A stretch of 64,000 bases of DNA from Desulfitobacterium metallireducens DSM 15288 (GTDB taxonomy: Bacteria; Bacillota; Desulfitobacteriia; Desulfitobacteriales; Desulfitobacteriaceae). Where the stretch lies: contig NZ_CP007032.1 in NCBI RefSeq assembly GCF_000231405.2, positions 1,736,001-1,800,000 on the forward strand, read 5' to 3'. The translations under genes and the position numbers were made by a program. The notes beneath the pieces are model-generated. The model saw nothing but the letters and a program-made list of their open reading frames with translations, ran no database searches and had not been told where the DNA came from. Each line of letters opens with the position of its first letter. Position 1 is the first letter of the stretch. Positions 34,818-44,566 of this stretch are shown piece by piece.

Positions 34818-36359
34818 ATGACCAATTATCGAGAGATTCTTCGGCTAATTAGCCAAGGAATCAGTCAACGCAGCATCGCAGTGAGCTGCGAATGCTCACG
34901 CAACACTGTTGCCAAGGTGGTGAAACGATCCAACGAGCTTAATATTACTTGGCCGTTAAACCCAGATCGGACGAATGGTGAATTGCACAAGCTTTTCTAT
35001 CCTGAATCCACATTACCTCCTACCCGAAAGCGCCCGGATAATGAGTACATTCATAAAGAAATGGCGAAAAGCGGAGTAACGCTCAGTCTGCTTTGGAATG
35101 AATACTGCGAATCCTGCAGACTCAGCAATGAGATTCCCCTCATGTATACTCAGTTTTGCTACCATTATCAGCAGTATGTGGCGAAGACCAAAGCGACCAT
35201 GCATATCGGACGAAAGCCTGGCGAACAAATGGAGGTCGACTGGGCAGGCCAAACGGCAAGCCTCGTGGATACGGATACAGGAGAGAGCATTGCTGCCTAC
35301 ATATTTGTAGCTGTTCTACCGTACAGTCAATATGCTTATGTGGAAGCTTTTCTGAATCAAGGCCAAGAATCCTGGATTACAGCTCATGTCAATGCCTACA
35401 AGTATTTTGGAGGCGTTACACGGATTCTTGTACCGGATAATCTGAAGACCGGTGTGGAACGCTCCTCATGGTATACGCCCATAATCAACAAGTCTTATCA
35501 CGAAATGGCCGAGCACTATGGGACCGCTGTTATTCCTGCTCGGGTAAGAAAGCCCAAGGATAAACCCAGTGTTGAAGGGACGGTTGGCACCATTTCCACC
35601 TGGATCGTTGCGGCTCTCCGTCGTCAACAATTCTTTTCTCTTCCAGAACTTAACCTGGCGATACGAGAGAAACTGGAGGCCTTCAACAGTAAACCGTTTC
35701 AGAAGAAAACGGGAAGCCGTCAGAGCGTATTTCGAGAAGAAGAGAAAGCCCTGTTACTACCTCTTCCCGCAGTACCCTATGAATTAGCAGTTTGGAAGGT
35801 TGCCACCGTCCAATTTAACTATCATGTTACTGTAGAGAAAATGCATTACAGCGTCCCTTATGAATACATCAAACACAAAGTCGATGTCCGAATCACCCGT
35901 TATGTAGTTGAAGTGTTTTTTAATAATCACCGGATATGTTCCCATCCTCGCTTGCATGGTCGTCCCGGACAATACAGCACAGTTACGGAACATATGCCGG
36001 AAGACCATCAAAAGTATACAGCATGGAATGGCGAACGCTTCGTATTTTGGGCAGAAAACGTTGGTAAACATACCGCCGTGGTAGTGAAGGCAATCTTGTC
36101 TTCTCACCGTATAGAACAACAAGGCTACAAAAGCTGTATGGGTTTACTCAAACTAGCAGATAAATACTCGGTTAGTCGCTTAGAAGCAGCCTGTGAAAAA
36201 GCACTCTCCTACACACCCAACCCCAGCTACAAAAGCATTCAGACCATCATCAAAACGGGACAAGACAAAATCGTCAAGGAAGAGCCGGTTAACCCTGAGA
36301 AATCCTCTAACAGCTTTGGTTTTACCCGAGGCGCAGACTACTACAGGAGGAATTCATAA
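34818..36359 (+). CDS. istA: IS21-family transposase
   Basis: A 513-aa DDE transposase. The N-terminus is an HTH (YREILRLISQGISQRSIAVSCECSRNTVAKVV). The catalytic core shows EVDWAGQTASLVD (first D), LVPDNLKTGV (second D) and KPKDKPSVEGTVG (E). The C-terminal part is the usual basic DNA-binding region. Its last base overlaps istB's start codon, so the two are coupled. Confidence 0.94.
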   Translation: MTNYREILRLISQGISQRSIAVSCECSRNTVAKVVKRSNELNITWPLNPDRTNGELHKLFYPESTLPPTRKRPDNEYIHKEMAKSGVTLSLLWNEYCESCRLSNEIPLMYTQFCYHYQQYVAKTKATMHIGRKPGEQMEVDWAGQTASLVDTDTGESIAAYIFVAVLPYSQYAYVEAFLNQGQESWITAHVNAYKYFGGVTRILVPDNLKTGVERSSWYTPIINKSYHEMAEHYGTAVIPARVRKPKDKPSVEGTVGTISTWIVAALRRQQFFSLPELNLAIREKLEAFNSKPFQKKTGSRQSVFREEEKALLLPLPAVPYELAVWKVATVQFNYHVTVEKMHYSVPYEYIKHKVDVRITRYVVEVFFNNHRICSHPRLHGRPGQYSTVTEHMPEDHQKYTAWNGERFVFWAENVGKHTAVVVKAILSSHRIEQQGYKSCMGLLKLADKYSVSRLEAACEKALSYTPNPSYKSIQTIIKTGQDKIVKEEPVNPEKSSNSFGFTRGADYYRRNS

Positions 36360-37102
36360 TGGTTAACGAAACAACAATCGGCAAGCTTAATGAAATGCGA
36401 CTCACTGCTATGGCAGAATCATTTCGCCAACAACTTCAAGATCCATCCTATACCGCATTAAATTTTGAAGAACGATTCGGGCTCATGGTGGACACGGAAT
36501 GGGCAAGGCGTAAGAACAATAAACTCACTCGCCTCATCCGCAAAGCCGATCTTTACTTTAATCAAGCGTGCATTGAGGATATTGAATATCATGCGGATAG
36601 GAAATTGGACAAAGCACAAATCGCTCGGTTATCAACATGTACTTACATCCAAGAAAAACACAACATCATTATCCTTGGTGCTTCCGGCGCAGGAAAAACC
36701 TATCTCAGCTGTGCCTTCGGTATTGCCGCCTGCCGCAACTTCTATACAGTGAAGTATATTCGGCTTCCCGATTTACTGAATGAACTGGCAGTAGCACGAG
36801 GAGAAGGTATCTACAAAAAAGTAATGAAGCAATACAAGCAAGTCAGTCTGCTCATTCTAGATGAATGGTTACTCGTTCCACTGGGTAATAGTGAAGCACG
36901 TGATCTTTTAGAAATCGTGGAAGCGAGACACAAAAAGGGATCAACCATTTTCAGTTCTCAATTTTCACCCGCCGGATGGCATGGCAAAATTGGTGAGGAT
37001 ACTTTAGCTGATGCCATCTTGGACAGAATTGTTCATGATTCCTATACAATCTTGATCGATGGCCAAGATTCCATGCGTAAACGCAAAGGAATACAGGAAT
37101 AA
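36359..37102 (+). CDS. istB: IS21-family helper ATPase
   Basis: A 247-aa AAA+ protein related to DnaC. Walker A is LGASGAGKTYLSCAFG and Walker B is SLLILDEWLLVPL. C-terminal residues SQFSPAGWHGKIGEDTLADAILDRIVHDSY are typical of IstB. It selects targets and stimulates IstA. AGGAGG precedes the start inside istA. Confidence 0.95.
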   Translation: MVNETTIGKLNEMRLTAMAESFRQQLQDPSYTALNFEERFGLMVDTEWARRKNNKLTRLIRKADLYFNQACIEDIEYHADRKLDKAQIARLSTCTYIQEKHNIIILGASGAGKTYLSCAFGIAACRNFYTVKYIRLPDLLNELAVARGEGIYKKVMKQYKQVSLLILDEWLLVPLGNSEARDLLEIVEARHKKGSTIFSSQFSPAGWHGKIGEDTLADAILDRIVHDSYTILIDGQDSMRKRKGIQE

Positions 37103-37291
37103 CAAAACCTTACTCTAGTTTAGAGAGCTGTGGAGAGTGAGGACAAGCCCTTTTGGGTCTTTCTCAAAAGAACTTGCCCACACTCTCCACAAACTCAAGG
37201 AAATTCGGGTGGCTCTCTGTCCGGAGCAGTGGATCATTTTTTCCAGAGAGATGGCTCAGTGACATCTGGAATAGTGGCTCTCTAAAACCGT

Positions 37292-38357
37292 AATATTCAT
37301 CTATTGTTGTTCCAGGTGGATATCCTGCTAAAACATCATTATGACCAATATAATTCTGTGCAGTTTGAATCCCTTGATTATATTCATTTAATGCTCTTTG
37401 TTCGCCTGTCGTAAATTTATAAGCACCATTTTGACGAGGAGGAAGAGTAGCTTTAAATTCGGCTTGAGTTGGTGTTTTATAAGCATTTTGAAAATCTTGT
37501 AAAGGATTATTTAACGATTGAATATTATTGTCTGTTGCTAATTCTGCTGACTTTAATTCAGAAGCAAGTTTTAATTCAGGATTAACCGCTTTTAATCCCG
37601 AATTAAAGACACTTCCTGCCCCTCTTAAAGCCATTCCTCCAAGAGCTACACTAGGTAATTGTGATTCACGATCTAAAAATTGTTGAGTATTATCACCATT
37701 TGCTATAGCTTCAGTTGGTGCAACTACTGTTCCATAAGTTACTGCATCTTTTAATCCACCTTTGATAAAAGCAGGGATTTTAGAAGCAATTTTCTCTGTA
37801 GCTTTTGGTAAAATTTTAGATCCAACTTTACCAACTAATCCTTCACCAGTTGTCCATAATGGTATTTCAGGAATAAATTCGCCAATTTTACCAAGAGCAG
37901 TTGTTGAAGGGTGAGCATCTCTATAATCCTGTTGTGCTTGTAGAGCAACAATTTGTTGTTGACCAAATTCAGCCATAGGTGCAAAAGAACTATTTGCTTC
38001 GATATTTGCAATATTAAGATCATTTCCCCCTACACCTAACTTAGTAAGACCAATTGCTAAACCGTTCTCTACTTCATTGGCAAGTTGTGTAGGGTGAGTA
38101 CCATACCATTTAACCCCACCGACAAAATCTTGAACGCCATTTTTTACAGTATTTTTCACAGTATCAATAAGAGGAGGTTGATAGTCAGGTATAGTATCAT
38201 TGACTTCCCTTAAACCCTGCATTGAACTATTTTGCACAACATCTATATTTTTTGATATATCCCTCTGCTTATTTTGTTCGTCAATTAGGTATTGAAGGGG
38301 ATTATCATTAGAATTGTTTCTAATTTGTTTAATTGCAATCTGAAATTGTCTTGACAC
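37292..38357 (-). pseudogene. N-terminal part of the ejection-like protein cut by IS21
   Basis: The first 355 codons of the 1265-aa gene, starting at GTG 38357 after GGGAGGTGA. The reading frame continues into the insertion element for a few codons only (from YPPGTTIDEY). Features are Asn/Gln-rich N-terminus, a hydrophobic stretch, and a central helical region (FAPMAEFGQQQIVALQAQQDYRD). No enzyme domain such as a lytic transglycosylase was recognised. Confidence 0.75.
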
Positions 38358-38369
38358 ACCTTCACCTCC

Positions 38370-39710
38370 CTAGCCAACTTCTTTGTTTAAGGTGCTTAAA
38401 TTATACCAAGTTCCATTAGCATCTTTCTCCCAAGTAAAGGCATTTTTAGCACGAGCTATAACATCATCAAAGTTCGCCCCTGCTCCGACAAAATCATTAT
38501 AGTGTTGATTTGCATAGGTCAGAATTTCAGAGCGTGTTGCTCCATTACTTGCCATATCATTTAAAACTTTAAAAGCATTATTATTTGCCTGAGTTGTACT
38601 TGCTTTATCTAAATAATTCAATTCACTAACTGACATTCCACCTCCACTACTACCACCACTACTTGCTTTCATTCTACTTAGTTCCAATGCAGAATTTTTA
38701 TATGATATATCTGACGCTAACTGTTCTTTTTGCAATCCAAAAGTATCTTGGAATTGTCTTGCTTGTTGATCTGCTTGACTTTGTCTGAAAACATTATCTA
38801 AAGCATTTTGAACATTTCTAGCATCAATCTGTTGTTGTGTCATTCGATTAGTCGTAGCATCCTGAGTAGCTTTATATGCCCAATTATTATAATCTAATGC
38901 ACTTTGTGCTCCTGCATTTGCAATTTTGGCTTGAGCATCTTGAAGTATTGCAAGAGAACTTTCATCGCCTTGAACTTGAGCTAAAGAAATTGCATCATTA
39001 ATTTGTTTGATTTTACTTGCTAAATCAGTTTGAGCAGTAGCAATCTTAGTCCCAAAATCTGCATTAAGTTGTTGACCTTGAAGATTATTCGCATTGATAT
39101 TATTTTCAGTCGTTGTATCATTTAGAAGTTGTTGTGAAGCACTCTCACCTGACTGAAGTAAATTCATTTGAGCTAAATTATTACGTGTACGTTGAGTGTT
39201 GGCTATACCTTGTGCAGAAGCTTGATTATTTAAATTAGTTACTTGACCTGGTATTTTACCACGTTCAGTATTTAGTGTTCCAATTGCTGTATTCATCTGA
39301 TTAGTATAATCAGTTTTAGTTGCTTCTCCTTGCTGTGCTTGTCTAGCAATTGCTTGTTTAACTTTCAAAGCTTGGTCACTAGCTTGTTGATTATATAAAT
39401 TAGTTTGTGCTGTAAGCTGATTTTGCAGAGAAGATTTTATTTCATCTTTAGTTTGTTGAAGAGATGCTTTCATTTCATTTAAAGGTCTTATATTTGTATC
39501 GTAGTTTTGGAATGCGGTTTGAGTCGCATCACGGTCTGCACCATATACCCTTTGTGCCCCATTCAAAACAGAATCGGGAATAACCGAAGATCCACCCAGA
39601 ACAACATCATTTGAACTAATTGCCATACCTGGTTTATAAAGTCTTACATCTGCATTAGGATTAGCTTTCTTCGCAAGATCATAATCTATTTGATTTGCAA
39701 TATATGCCAT
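38370..39710 (-). CDS. Gln/Asn/Ala-rich coiled-coil virion protein (446 aa)
   Basis: The protein is almost entirely helical and very rich in Gln, Asn, Ala and Thr, with heptad patterns from residue 90 to 350 (LQQTKDEIKSSLQNQLTAQTN and similar). It has a short Ser/Gly linker (SSGGSSGGG) near residue 360. It lies 13 bases upstream of the ejection-like gene and should be a partner internal or tail protein. No close family recognised. Confidence 0.65.
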   Translation of the reverse strand: MAYIANQIDYDLAKKANPNADVRLYKPGMAISSNDVVLGGSSVIPDSVLNGAQRVYGADRDATQTAFQNYDTNIRPLNEMKASLQQTKDEIKSSLQNQLTAQTNLYNQQASDQALKVKQAIARQAQQGEATKTDYTNQMNTAIGTLNTERGKIPGQVTNLNNQASAQGIANTQRTRNNLAQMNLLQSGESASQQLLNDTTTENNINANNLQGQQLNADFGTKIATAQTDLASKIKQINDAISLAQVQGDESSLAILQDAQAKIANAGAQSALDYNNWAYKATQDATTNRMTQQQIDARNVQNALDNVFRQSQADQQARQFQDTFGLQKEQLASDISYKNSALELSRMKASSGGSSGGGMSVSELNYLDKASTTQANNNAFKVLNDMASNGATRSEILTYANQHYNDFVGAGANFDDVIARAKNAFTWEKDANGTWYNLSTLNKEVG

Positions 39711-39736
39711 AAAATAACTCCTTTCTTAAAGGTAAT

Positions 39737-39767
39737 AAAAAAGAACTGTCCTTGAAGAGAACAGTTC
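39737..39767 (-). terminator. Terminator after the fibre genes
   Basis: GAACTGT (39743-39749) pairs with ACAGTTC (39761-39767); the minus strand continues with six Ts. It separates the fibre genes from the internal-protein genes. Confidence 0.75.
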
Positions 39768-39816
39768 CATACTATTTCATAAATAACAATTAGTGGATAA
39801 ACTAACTTATTTAACT

Positions 39817-40805
39817 TTATAATTTCTTTAATACCCCTCCAATATTTGTCCACATACTATCTATTTTGCGTAAAACACCATCAATTCTCACCCATCCATC
39901 TGAGTATGTTTTTAATACTCCGTCTATTCTAGGCTTTAGGTTTGGTGGAGTCCAAAAAGTAAACCCTCTAAGAAACGGATACCCACTATTTGAACTACTG
40001 TCGATATTCCATATTGTACTGAAATCCCAACCAGAAAAAGTTGCCTGTGTTTTCATTTCTGCTGTGGTTTTACCTGTACCACCTTCTGAACTTAATATAC
40101 TACTAACTGTTGTATCCCAATAAGAACTTGTTATACCACAACCTGAAGCAGTAGTTGGTAATAAACCGCCTAAGGTTGTGCCATTTAATGTTCCTACAGC
40201 GAAACAGTTTGTAATTTGTAAACTTGTCGCCATATTATCACATCCTAAATATTATACATTGAAAATCCTGCAATGCCACCTGCTGAACGTCCTGTAATAT
40301 TGCATTTAGAATAACAATCACTTATTGTACAACCGGCAGTGTATCGTACACTGCCAGCTATTCCGCCTGTATAACCATCAGCACTTATATTACCCACTAT
40401 AGTTCCTGTAACAAAGCATTTAGTAATAGAACCAGCTACCATTTCTCCAACAATTCCACCTACAGAACTAACACCTATATAGTCTATTCCTCCTCTGAAA
40501 TTAACATTTGAAAGTCCTAAATTCATTACCTTATTAGTACTACTAAAAAATTCATCGAATAAACCAACACGTTGTTCAGATGGTCTATTTGCATAAAGAC
40601 CATCTATGACATGAAAATTGCCATTAAATTCTTTAGCAAAACCACTAATTGGAACCCACCCTGCTCCACTATTCCAATTTATAGTATCTGATGCATCAAT
40701 ATCATTCATGAGTTTATAATAAGCAGTTAGATTATTTCTTACTGTGTCAAGTTCTGAGAGCGTTGTGATTTGGTAAGGGTCTAGCGAAGTTCCACTCCCT
40801 AACAT
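39817..40805 (-). pseudogene. GLUG-repeat tail fibre gene, apparently frameshifted
   Basis: The upstream frame (40805-40245) has GLUG-type repeats (GGIVGEMVAGSITKCFVTGTIVG, GGIAGSVRYTAGCTISDCYSKCNI, GGIAGFSMYN) and ends in a stop right after the last repeat start. The downstream frame (ATG 40233, or open from about 40248) continues the pattern (ITNCFAVGTLNGTTLGG, CGITSSYWDTT) and ends with two WxxIxGVLK modules. Removing two bases in the ATAATAT run at the junction would join them into one repeat. An alternative is two coupled genes, since AGGATGTGAT precedes ATG 40233. The role would be a beta-helical fibre or adhesin. Confidence 0.6.
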
Positions 40806-40820
40806 ATCTCGTTCACCCCC

Positions 40821-41741
40821 TTACACATACTTAATCCATAAGTCACCGTCACCCATAGAACCTAAGACGGCATCCGTTGTATTTAAAATTACATTGTGAA
40901 TCTGTGCTGTAGCATAAGATGTATTAGACTGAGCTGTAACTACACCCGTAAATGTTCCACCGCTTTTATCCATCTTATTAGCAACTCTATCTTTAATTTG
41001 CCCTGCTGTGTTTGATAGCATATCATCCGTTACTGTACCAGCACCAATACCTGTCGATACTACATTATCAATAGCAGTCTTTAATGAATTTAGAATATTT
41101 TGTACTGTTGTTCCTGTTAATCAACTTGGGGCAATTGCTCCAACTAATCCTGCACCTGTTGTAGCTCCTAATTCTGTTTCCGTATAATATCTACCATCAT
41201 GGTCTACACTTGTTTTATGAGTATTAAGGTTGCTTGCATTAGTAGAATCCGCAGAATTAAGAGTTGTAATCTTACTATCAATTTCTGCTTCCGTGTAGTA
41301 TCTTCCATCATGATCCGTACTTGTTTTATGGGTAGTTAGGGCATTTGTTTGATTCGTATTATAGGTATCAACAAGGGTTTTTAGAGCAGAAAGAAGAGTT
41401 TGAACATCATTTCCTGTTAATCCAGTAATAGATTCAACCCCAATAAATTTTGCTCCGCTTGTTCCTGTTGTAATAGCTTGTAAACGTGTTATAAGTGCTT
41501 CGACTATACTTTGCACATCAGTTTGTGTTCCAATAGAAGTAATAGGGGTCATACCAACATTTTTAGCTCCACTTGCCCCCGCTGCTGTTGCATTGAGAAG
41601 ATTTATAACTCCATTTAAGGCTAATCTTAATTCTTCACCTCTAGCATTAAAACTTTGTTGAGTTTGTAATGGTGTCCAACTTGGATATGGAGCCTGTGCT
41701 GTATGATCAAATGTAAAAGTATCTTTAGTTTCAAAAGCCAT
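40821..41741 (-). pseudogene. Tail fibre gene with an internal in-frame TGA
   Basis: Two collinear frames in the same phase (41741-41121 and 41120-40821) together would give a 306-aa fibre. The first part has repeated modules (HKTSTDHDGRYYTEAEIDSKITTL and HKTSVDHDGRYYTETELG), typical of phage fibres. TGA at 41123-41121 interrupts GLVGAIAPS/LTGTTVQNILNSLKTAID, and a change of GGA to TGA would explain it. After the stop comes MDKSGGTFTGVVTAQSNTSYATAQIHNV, a common fibre collar. Either a nonsense mutation or suppression. RBS AGGAGATGAGATAATT lies before the ATG. Confidence 0.7.
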
Positions 41742-41743
41742 AA

Positions 41744-43567
41744 TTATCTCATCTCCGATCCTTGGTCATATTCAATTTTTAATGAAACAATAGACATTCT
41801 TTCATCTAAAACATTATTTTGAAATTTAAACTGAAAATAATTAGCACGTTTTGACATGCTTTTTCGTTTGACTATAGGGAAAAATGATGTTGAATAAGTA
41901 AAATTAACATAAGAAAAACCTGCATAACTAAACGCACTCGTTTGCATATTTAAAGCAATATCTGCAACTCCTTGACGAGATAAAAATAATAAATCAACCG
42001 AACCTCTGTTCATAGGTTTAGCGGTTAGATCAAGTTTACTAATTACTTTAATCCATGTTGGAGTTCCATCATGTTCTACTCGTGTTGTACTCCATGCATC
42101 AATTGCCACGCCATCATCATTTGCTATAGTTGGATCAAATTGATAAATTAAACCCTCTGTATTACTTCCAAAACATAAAGTATTATCAATCACACTAAAG
42201 CAAGATGCAGGAATATTAACATCATAAAGCCATATATTGAGTTTATAATCCCAAACATAACAGACATTATTAACACATAACCCATAATACCCATCAAAAT
42301 TATAAGATATAGCATCTTTTAAATTTAATTGACGAAGTAAACCAAGATCAAGACGTTCTACTCCTGCTTTATTGATAAGGTCACTTATTTCTACAACTGA
42401 TAAACGATTATTAAGAGTAGTGTTTGATAAAATTTGTAATATTCCATTTGTTGTCGAAGCACATATTACTGAGTTATTTACATCTTGAATACTACCTGGA
42501 ATATCAGATCCTTTTTCAAGATTGATATCTGCATATGGGAAAACGGGATAATTAACACCATCAACATAAGAAAGATATCCATGACCATTTGAATGTGAGA
42601 CATAAAGTAAGTCATAAATATGACTTAATCCACTCACATTCCCAGGAATTTTCTGCCAAGCATCATCAGGAAAATAATCAGCGGAATAGTTTGAGCCATA
42701 TAATCTTGAGTGCCATACTTGATCTGGAAAATTAGGATTACCTGAAAAAAATACTGTCGCAGAAGTTTTACCACCATAAACTGCGGTAATTGTACAATTC
42801 TTAATATACTCAGGATGGGTTAAAGATGCTTTGTAAGCTGTAATAATAACATTGTTTGTGCCTGTAGCAGGAATAGCAGTAAAAGTAATTGCTCCTGTTA
42901 TGCGATTAACTGTAAAATCTGTTGTTTCAATCTTATTTGCATTATTAACTACTGCTGTAAGAAGTGTCACATCAAGATTTGTATAAGGGAGATTATAAAC
43001 ACTTGATGTACCATCTGCTGAGAATGAAATTTTAAACCCTGCACTCAGTAAATTAAAACTCTCATTTGTAGTTCCTGCATTAGGTGAACCTGAAGGACTT
43101 CTTCCAATTAAGACAGTTGGAATATAGGCATTTGTTGTTACATCTGCACAAGTTGTACCATCAAAAGAGAGATAATCTGTACCATTCTTTATATAAGAAA
43201 TATCATTTAAAACAAAAAAACTAGCCTTTGCATTAGCAAAACCAGTCTTGATGGATACAGGTTGAGATGAACCATATTGAGTATAAAGTTCTGTTCCCCA
43301 TGTTAGTAAACGATAAGTATTACCATTTGCTTTTTTATATTGAAATAATCCATTGATTTTTCCTGTCCCAAGAGAAGTTGGATATAGACGTTTATATCCT
43401 GGACGTTTATCTATCGTACCATCTCTTACCCTAATATTTTGACACTCAGGAGTTTGATTAGATGCAATAAGTGAAGGATTATCTCTATAATTTAATCCAC
43501 CTGAAAAATCAGCATATGTTAGTTCTTTAGTAGTATTTTCCCTCAAATATCGTTGTCTTAAAGGCAT
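41744..43567 (-). CDS. Tail nozzle / tubular-B-like structural protein
   Basis: A 607-aa beta-rich protein. The N-terminal pattern ADFSGGLNYRDNPSLIASNQTPECQNIRVRDGTIDKRPGYKRL and the series of short beta repeats are typical of podovirus nozzle or tail-hub propeller proteins that open with a list of evaluated values (GGLN...NQ...NIRV..G...RPGY). It follows the adaptor gene by four bases, as in short-tailed phages. Specific identity is inferred from length and order. Confidence 0.65.
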   Translation of the reverse strand: MPLRQRYLRENTTKELTYADFSGGLNYRDNPSLIASNQTPECQNIRVRDGTIDKRPGYKRLYPTSLGTGKINGLFQYKKANGNTYRLLTWGTELYTQYGSSQPVSIKTGFANAKASFFVLNDISYIKNGTDYLSFDGTTCADVTTNAYIPTVLIGRSPSGSPNAGTTNESFNLLSAGFKISFSADGTSSVYNLPYTNLDVTLLTAVVNNANKIETTDFTVNRITGAITFTAIPATGTNNVIITAYKASLTHPEYIKNCTITAVYGGKTSATVFFSGNPNFPDQVWHSRLYGSNYSADYFPDDAWQKIPGNVSGLSHIYDLLYVSHSNGHGYLSYVDGVNYPVFPYADINLEKGSDIPGSIQDVNNSVICASTTNGILQILSNTTLNNRLSVVEISDLINKAGVERLDLGLLRQLNLKDAISYNFDGYYGLCVNNVCYVWDYKLNIWLYDVNIPASCFSVIDNTLCFGSNTEGLIYQFDPTIANDDGVAIDAWSTTRVEHDGTPTWIKVISKLDLTAKPMNRGSVDLLFLSRQGVADIALNMQTSAFSYAGFSYVNFTYSTSFFPIVKRKSMSKRANYFQFKFQNNVLDERMSIVSLKIEYDQGSEMR

Positions 43568-43571
43568 TTAA

Positions 43572-44159
43572 TCACCACCCCATAACATTTTTAATCTTAC
43601 GAACTCCATTTCTACGAAAAGGAATAACTGCATCTTTTGCATCATTATACATAGTTAAAAGATCAATACCATCTGCCTGTCTACCATTTTGATGTAACCA
43701 TTTACCCGCAGGAAAATAAGCTAAATAATCATGATATTGTGGTCTAATTCGAGGAATATCCGTCAAGTTAGTTAATCTATCTGGCAATACAAAATACCAT
43801 AAGGTAATTGGATTAGTTGTTTCCACCATAAGTAAATTATCCATAACAGAAAAATCTGTGACTTCTTGGTTATTTACTGAATTTTCAAGTTTATAAAAGT
43901 CTAGGAAATCCGCAGGTAAAGTATATTGATAAGTAACACCATCAGGTCTTACTGTTCCATCTGTTAAAACATAGTCTTTTGACGATAAAATCTTATCACT
44001 CTGAGCGAATTCATAATAAGCAATATTTAAATAATCATTTATCAATTGTAATAAGTCTGCGTTATCGCCTACTGTTAATGGTTGACCATCTGAAGAATAA
44101 CTATTGATCAATTTTAATGTGAGATCTTGAAGCTCTTTTAAAGTTCTAGTATTTGCCAA
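43572..44159 (-). CDS. Head-tail adaptor (tail tubular A-like)
   Basis: A 195-aa protein, helical at the N-terminus (LKELQDLTLKLINSY, DLLQLINDYLNIAYYEFAQSDKIL) with a central beta part (YQYTLPADFLDFYKLEN, MVETTNPITLWYFVLPDRL). This arrangement, of helices followed by the Tyr-rich LPADF segment, is typical of podovirus adaptor proteins sitting below the portal. It lies between the capsid gene and the nozzle gene. Confidence 0.65.
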   Translation of the reverse strand: MANTRTLKELQDLTLKLINSYSSDGQPLTVGDNADLLQLINDYLNIAYYEFAQSDKILSSKDYVLTDGTVRPDGVTYQYTLPADFLDFYKLENSVNNQEVTDFSVMDNLLMVETTNPITLWYFVLPDRLTNLTDIPRIRPQYHDYLAYFPAGKWLHQNGRQADGIDLLTMYNDAKDAVIPFRRNGVRKIKNVMGW

Positions 44160-44187
44160 GGAATTTCCACTCCTTCCACTATAAATT

Positions 44188-44502
44188 TTATATTTCTCTT
44201 GCTATTTGCTTTTTGTAATCTTTTACAACTGCTTCTAAATAATTATATCTATCTCTTTCATTCGATTTATCTAGTTTCTCGTTATATTCATCAATCTCTT
44301 TTAAGGCATCATATCCTCTATGAGAGTCAATTTTCCGCATATGTTTAATTAGTCTTGCATCAAGGGGTCTTTGCCATTCCATCACATATTGGTCTTTAAA
44401 TAGAACAATATAATTACCATTTAATTCATTTAATTCTAGAGATAAATTAGGATCAAATTCTTGTAATCTTTCCTCGATATTATAAACGTCACCTACAACC
44501 AT
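44188..44502 (-). CDS. Hypothetical phage protein (104 aa)
   Basis: A charged, mostly helical small protein (MEWQRPLDARLIKHMRKIDSHRGYDALKEIDEYNEKLDKS) with an initial beta part (NGNYIVLFKDQYVMEW). It lies between capsid and adaptor genes. No family recognised; position suggests a virion or assembly role. Confidence 0.6.
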   Translation of the reverse strand: MVVGDVYNIEERLQEFDPNLSLELNELNGNYIVLFKDQYVMEWQRPLDARLIKHMRKIDSHRGYDALKEIDEYNEKLDKSNERDRYNYLEAVVKDYKKQIAREI

Positions 44503-44525
44503 AGTTTCACCTCAATAATAAATAA

Positions 44526-44549
44526 AGGGCAGAGAATTAACCCTGCCCT
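44526..44549 (-). terminator. Terminator after the capsid gene
   Basis: AGGGCAG (44526-44532) pairs with CTGCCCT (44543-44549); the minus strand continues TTTATTTATT. It may set the high capsid expression apart. Confidence 0.75.
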
Positions 44550-44566
44550 AGTTAGATTAAATTAGA

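Larger units (their letters stand above)
34660..37291 (+). mobile_element. IS21-family insertion sequence
   Basis: A 2632-base element with istA-istB. It is flanked by the 6-base direct repeat AATATT (34654-34659 and 37292-37297). The ends begin ACGG and share GAGCCA...TTCC(G/A)GA blocks, with further copies of an AGAGCCAC/CCGGA motif internally, as usual for multiple transposase-binding sites in IS21 ends. Deleting the element plus one repeat removes 2638 bases and restores the host gene in frame, which fixes the boundaries. Confidence 0.93.

Noticed and set aside
34818-37102. istA/istB as phage replication genes
   Set aside because: IstB resembles DnaC, but the coupled IstA, the terminal motifs and the 6-base target duplication make it an IS21 element.
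41121-41123. General TGA recoding in this phage
   Set aside because: TGA is used as a normal stop in other genes here (for example 57516-57518 and the norC end), and TAA/TAG genes show no pattern of internal TGA; one event is better explained by mutation.
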